Source: Siculibacillus sp.
Lineage (GTDB): Bacteria; Pseudomonadota; Alphaproteobacteria; Rhizobiales; Ancalomicrobiaceae
Assembly (NCBI GenBank): GCA_030247555.1
Contig: JAOTSD010000038.1
Coordinates: 1-37,217 of the forward strand
Direction of reading: 5' to 3'
Length of the DNA stretch: 37,217 nucleotides
Of this stretch, positions 34,104 to 37,217 are shown in pieces (positions within the stretch are counted from its first letter, which is position 1; each line of letters opens with the position of its first letter). Under the pieces are notes generated by a model. The model was given only the letters and a program-made list of their open reading frames with translations. It ran no database searches and was not told the DNA's origin. The position numbers were made by a program, and so were the translations under genes.

Positions 34104-34390
34104 CGTTCGAACTCCAGATCAGATGCGTCCGCCGTTGCGGCGACGCGAGAACTCGGCGGGGTGCACCGTCATCCCGATGCCCATCGGTCCGGAGGACCGG
34201 CCGACGACGGACGATTTCGGTGGATGGGCGGGCTTATACACACCTCTCGCCGCTTTGACCAGTGCTCGACCGTGCTTTTTCCGTACCACCCGCCGCGACG
34301 ACGCCCCGCCGCCTCTTGGAATGCGCCCCGTTTCGCGTTAGCTCCGGACCGCCGGCGCGCGACGCCGCCGCTTCCGGAACCGTCACGCCG
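34104..34390. other. Divergent intergenic region rpmF / ispA
   Basis: This 287-base spacer contains the rpmF promoter candidate (listed). For the plus strand a TTGACC at 34255-34260 overlaps it and could be a -35 element for ispA, but no good -10 follows at the right distance. No ORF with a plausible ribosome site was found besides an unlikely upstream extension of ispA. Confidence 0.4.
34233..34261 (-). promoter_or_regulatory. Promoter candidate of rpmF
   Basis: On the minus strand TGGTCA (34261-34256), a 17-base spacer and TATAAG (34238-34233) match the sigma-70 hexamers at 4/6 and 5/6. It lies about 130 bases upstream of the rpmF ATG in the spacer shared with ispA, a good place for a ribosomal-protein promoter. 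The predicted leader would be about 120 bases. Confidence 0.5.
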
Positions 34391-35329
34391 ATGACCGCCG
34401 CCCCGACCGCCTTCGAGACCCGTCTCGCCGCCACCGCCGCCGTGGTCGAGGCCATGCTCGCCCGCCTGCTCGTCGACGCGGCCCTCGCCGGCGAGACCTG
34501 CCGGCCACCACGCCTCCTCTCCGCCATGCGCCATGCGGTGCTCGGTGGCGGCAAGCGCATTCGCCCGTTCCTGATGATCGAGGCCGCGCGGCTCTTCGAG
34601 GTCGAGGGCGAAGCCGTGGTGCGCGCCGCCTGCGCCGTCGAACTCGTCCATTGCTACAGCCTCGTCCACGACGACCTGCCGCAGATGGACGACGACGACC
34701 TGCGCCGCGGCCGCCCGACCGTCCACCGCGCCTTCGACGAGGCCACCGCCATCCTCGTCGGCGACGGCCTGCAGACGCTGGCCTTCGATCTCCTCGCCGA
34801 TCCTGCGACCCACCCCGACCCGGCGATCCGGGCCGAGCTCGTACTGCGGCTCGCCCGTGGCGCCGGCATCGGCGGCATGGTCGGCGGTCAGATGCTCGAT
34901 CTCGCCGCCGAGGGTCGCTGGACCGCCGACGGCCGCCCCGAGGCACTCGGCGACGCCGACATCCGCCGCCTGCAGGCGATGAAGACCGGCGCCCTGCTGC
35001 GCTTCCCGCTCGAGGCCGGGGCGATCTTCGCCGGAGCCTCGGGCGACGACGTCGCCCGGCTCGGCCGTTTCGGCGCCATCGTCGGCCTCGCTTTCCAGAT
35101 CGCCGACGACCTGCTCGACGTCGAAGCCTCGACCGAGGCCATGGGCAAGGCCACCGGCAAGGACGCGGCGCGCGGCAAAGGCACGCTCGTCGCTCTCCAC
35201 GGCGTCGCCGTGATGAAGGCCGAACTCGCCCGGCTGATCGAGGCGGCGAGCGGCGAGCTCGCCCCCTTCGGCCCGGCCGCCGCGACCCTCCTCGCCACCG
35301 CCCGGTTCATCGCCGAACGCAAGAGCTGA
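34391..35329 (+). CDS. ispA: Polyprenyl synthetase, probable farnesyl diphosphate synthase
   Basis: A 312-residue all-helical prenyltransferase. Substrate pocket: GGGKRIRPFLM (about 51-61), the first Asp-rich motif DDLPQMDDDDLRRG (about 95-108, DDx4D type seen in bacterial short-chain enzymes), GQMLD, KTGALLRF, and the second motif DDLLDVEAS (about 240-248). It condenses isopentenyl and dimethylallyl/geranyl diphosphate to a C15 (or possibly C20) product feeding quinone, hopanoid or carotenoid synthesis. The ATG at 34391 was chosen; the upstream in-frame extension is Arg/Ala-rich and unlike the family. Converges with htpG. Confidence 0.88.
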   Translation: MTAAPTAFETRLAATAAVVEAMLARLLVDAALAGETCRPPRLLSAMRHAVLGGGKRIRPFLMIEAARLFEVEGEAVVRAACAVELVHCYSLVHDDLPQMDDDDLRRGRPTVHRAFDEATAILVGDGLQTLAFDLLADPATHPDPAIRAELVLRLARGAGIGGMVGGQMLDLAAEGRWTADGRPEALGDADIRRLQAMKTGALLRFPLEAGAIFAGASGDDVARLGRFGAIVGLAFQIADDLLDVEASTEAMGKATGKDAARGKGTLVALHGVAVMKAELARLIEAASGELAPFGPAAATLLATARFIAERKS

Positions 35330-35337
35330 AGCGAAGA

Positions 35338-35357
35338 CGGCGGGCCCAAGCCCGCCG
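35338..35357. terminator. GC hairpin between convergent ispA and htpG
   Basis: CGGCGGGC (35338-35345) and GCCCGCCG (35350-35357) form an 8-base-pair stem with a CCAA loop in the 55-base gap between the convergent genes. No T-tract follows on either strand, so it may act as a weak bidirectional terminator or mRNA end block. Confidence 0.5.
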
Positions 35358-35384
35358 CCGCGATTCGCCACATACCGCCCGTCG

Positions 35385-37217
35385 TCAGGCGCCGAGCGCC
35401 TTCTCCAGCACCCGGGCGAGCCGCCGGCCGAAATCGGCCGGATCGTCGGGCGCTTCGCCTTCCGCCACCTTGGCCTGGCCGAAGAGCAGATGGCCGGCGT
35501 CCTCGACCAGCGCGTCGTCGGTGCCGACCCTGGCGGCGATGGCCGTCACCAGATGATGGGTCGGGTTGATCTCCAACACCGGCCGGCCGAAGGGCGCGCC
35601 ACTCTGATGGCGGGCCATCAGCTTCTCGAACTGCTTGTCGGGCCCGAACTCCGGCGCCACCAGACAGGCGGGCGAGGAGGCCAGCCGCGCCGAGGTGCGC
35701 ACCTCCGACACCTTGTCGCCGAGTATGGCCTTCAGCTTCTCCACCAGCGCCGCGACGCTCGCCGCATCGCTCGCCTCCGACTTCGGCGTCTCCTCGGTCA
35801 CCGGGATCGAGTCGAGATCGCTCGCCCCCTGCGTCACCGACTGGAAGGGCTTGCCCTCGTAGCCGAGCGCGGTCCTGACCCAGAAGGCGTCGACCGGATC
35901 GGTGAGCAGCATCACTTCGATGCCGCGCGCCTTGAAGCCCTCGAGATGCGGGCTCGCTTCCGCCCGGGCGAGATCGTCGGCCAGCAGATAGAAGATCTTG
36001 GTCTGGTTGTCCTTGAGCCCGGCGACATAGTCCTCGAGCGTCCGGGTGGCCTCGCCGCTCGTCGTCGTCTTGAAGCGCGCGATCTTGAAGAGCTCGTCGC
36101 GCCGGTCGGCGTCCTCGTAGAGGCCCTCCTTGATCACCGGGCCGAAGGCCTCCCACACACCGGCGAACTTCTCGGCGTCGGCCTCGGCGAGCTTGGCGAG
36201 CTCGGAGAGGATGCGCGAGGTCACCGCCTTGCGGATCGCCTCCAGCACCGGATTGTGCTGCAACATCTCGCGCGACAGGTTGAGCGGCAGGTCCTCACTA
36301 TCGACGACGCCGCGCACGAAGCGCAGCCAATGCGGCAGGAGATCGACGTCGTCGGCGATGAAGACGCGGCGGACGTAGAGCTTGATGTGGCCCTTGCGCG
36401 CCGGATCGAAGAGATCGAACGGCTTCATCGACGGGGTGAAGAGCAGCACAGTGTACTCGTGGCGGCCCTCCGCCTTGTAGTGCACGGTCATCGCCGGCTC
36501 GTCCCACTGGCCCGAGACGTTGCCGTAGAACTCCTTGTAGGCTTCGGCCGTGATCTCGGACTTCGGCTTCGCCCACAGGGCCGAGCCGTCGGAGAGCGCC
36601 TTCGCCTCTTCGCCGAGTTTCACGAAGTTCACCGGCACCGGCACGTGCGCCGAATAGGTTTCGACGATGCGCTCGACGGCTTCTTCCTTGGCGTAGTCGA
36701 GGCTCTCGTCGTTGAGCTCCAGCCGGATGACGGTGCCGCGCGCCGGCGCGTCCTCGTCCTTCGCCGGCATCACCTCGTAGCCGTTCATGCCGTCGGAGAT
36801 CCAGGTCCAGGCCTCGGGGTGGCCGGCGCGGCGCGAGGTGACGACGACGCGGCTCGCCACCATGAAGGCTGAATAGAAGCCGACGCCGAACTGGCCGATC
36901 AGGTTGGAGGCCTTGCCGCCGGCCTGCCCCGCCGCTTCCAGGAAGGCACGTGTGCCCGACTTGGCGATGGTGCCGAGGTTCTCGATCAGCTCGTCGCGGC
37001 TCATGCCGATGCCGTTGTCGGCGATGGTGAGCGTCTTGGCCTCGGGGTCGGCGGCGATGGTGATGGCGAGATCGGCGTCCTCGCCGATCAGCTCCGGCGT
37101 CTCCAGCGCCAGATAGCGCAGCTTCTCGCAGGCATCCGCCGCATTGGAGACCAGCTCGCGCAGGAAGATGTCACGATTGGAATAGACCGAATGCACCATG
37201 AGATGCAGCAGGCGCGA
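35385..37217 (-). CDS. htpG: HtpG, Hsp90-family molecular chaperone (N terminus beyond window)
   Basis: On the minus strand the frame is open to the right edge; the first visible residues are SRLLHLMVHSVYSNRDIFL, so only about the first 10-15 residues are missing. ATP-binding GHKL features: ELVSNAADAC (Asn/Asp), DNGIGMS, GQFGVGFYSAFM and GTVIRL. The middle domain shows RRVFIADD and NLSREMLQHNPVL with the catalytic Arg, and the C-terminal dimerisation domain ends EKALGA. Protein of about 620 residues in total, the usual size. It assists folding of stress-labile clients. Convergent with ispA. Confidence 0.96.
   Translation of the reverse strand, partial: SRLLHLMVHSVYSNRDIFLRELVSNAADACEKLRYLALETPELIGEDADLAITIAADPEAKTLTIADNGIGMSRDELIENLGTIAKSGTRAFLEAAGQAGGKASNLIGQFGVGFYSAFMVASRVVVTSRRAGHPEAWTWISDGMNGYEVMPAKDEDAPARGTVIRLELNDESLDYAKEEAVERIVETYSAHVPVPVNFVKLGEEAKALSDGSALWAKPKSEITAEAYKEFYGNVSGQWDEPAMTVHYKAEGRHEYTVLLFTPSMKPFDLFDPARKGHIKLYVRRVFIADDVDLLPHWLRFVRGVVDSEDLPLNLSREMLQHNPVLEAIRKAVTSRILSELAKLAEADAEKFAGVWEAFGPVIKEGLYEDADRRDELFKIARFKTTTSGEATRTLEDYVAGLKDNQTKIFYLLADDLARAEASPHLEGFKARGIEVMLLTDPVDAFWVRTALGYEGKPFQSVTQGASDLDSIPVTEETPKSEASDAASVAALVEKLKAILGDKVSEVRTSARLASSPACLVAPEFGPDKQFEKLMARHQSGAPFGRPVLEINPTHHLVTAIAARVGTDDALVEDAGHLLFGQAKVAEGEAPDDPADFGRRLARVLEKALGA

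Overview
The window is a very GC-rich chromosomal segment that looks alphaproteobacterial, most probably Hyphomicrobiales (Rhizobiales). The evidence is the hup/hyp gene order, the hemC-hemD-hemX-hemY and tsaD-gpsA-YciI-EVE-methyltransferase blocks, the frequent ATGA/GTGA/TTGA overlaps, and the two-component plus sigma-54 style hydrogenase control. I saw no rRNA, tRNA, CRISPR array, insertion sequence or phage gene. Species cannot be named from sequence alone.

Region 1 (about 1-13342) is an uptake [NiFe]-hydrogenase maturation and regulation locus. A divergent, truncated FkbM-type methyltransferase lies at the left edge. A near-consensus sigma-54 promoter (935-951) then drives hupG-hupH-hupI-hupJ-hupK-hypA-hypB-hypF-hypC-hypD-hypE-hoxA-hoxJ, a compact run in which most neighbours overlap by a few bases. 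HypA/HypB deliver nickel and HypC/D/E/F build the Fe(CN)2CO group. HupG-K assist folding and export of the small subunit and late assembly steps. HoxA (sigma-54 activator) and HoxJ (histidine kinase) regulate. The structural genes (hupSL), hupC/D/F, hypX and the hydrogen-sensing hupUV/hoxBC are not here, so this is a detached half of the usual hup locus.

Region 2 (13343-20493) holds a Rieske oxygenase and a phytoene-dehydrogenase-like flavoprotein, then a polar amino-acid type ABC importer (binding protein, permease with an extended N terminus, ATPase) translationally coupled to a class II aldolase, and a small protein of unknown function.

Region 3 (20515-29109, minus strand) contains chorismate mutase, hisC-type aminotransferase and tyrC, an aromatic and histidine amino acid group. 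Behind it is the heme operon hemC, a hemD-hemX in-frame fusion, and hemY.

Region 4 (29246-37217) carries housekeeping genes. On the plus strand are tsaD, gpsA, a YciI-like protein, an EVE-domain protein, an ETFB-lysine-methyltransferase-like enzyme and a short hypothetical with a possible sigma-54 promoter. On the minus strand are a four-helix membrane protein and rpmF with a clear terminator. Farnesyl diphosphate synthase (plus) and htpG (minus, cut by the right edge) close the window.

The most notable observations are the HemD-HemX fusion that still carries an internal ribosome binding site, the very long histidine tract in HypB (55 His in 116 residues), the split hydrogenase regulon with its own sigma-54 promoter and an upstream cluster of TTCC/GGAA half-sites, and a chorismate mutase carrying what looks like a degenerate prephenate-dehydratase-like domain.
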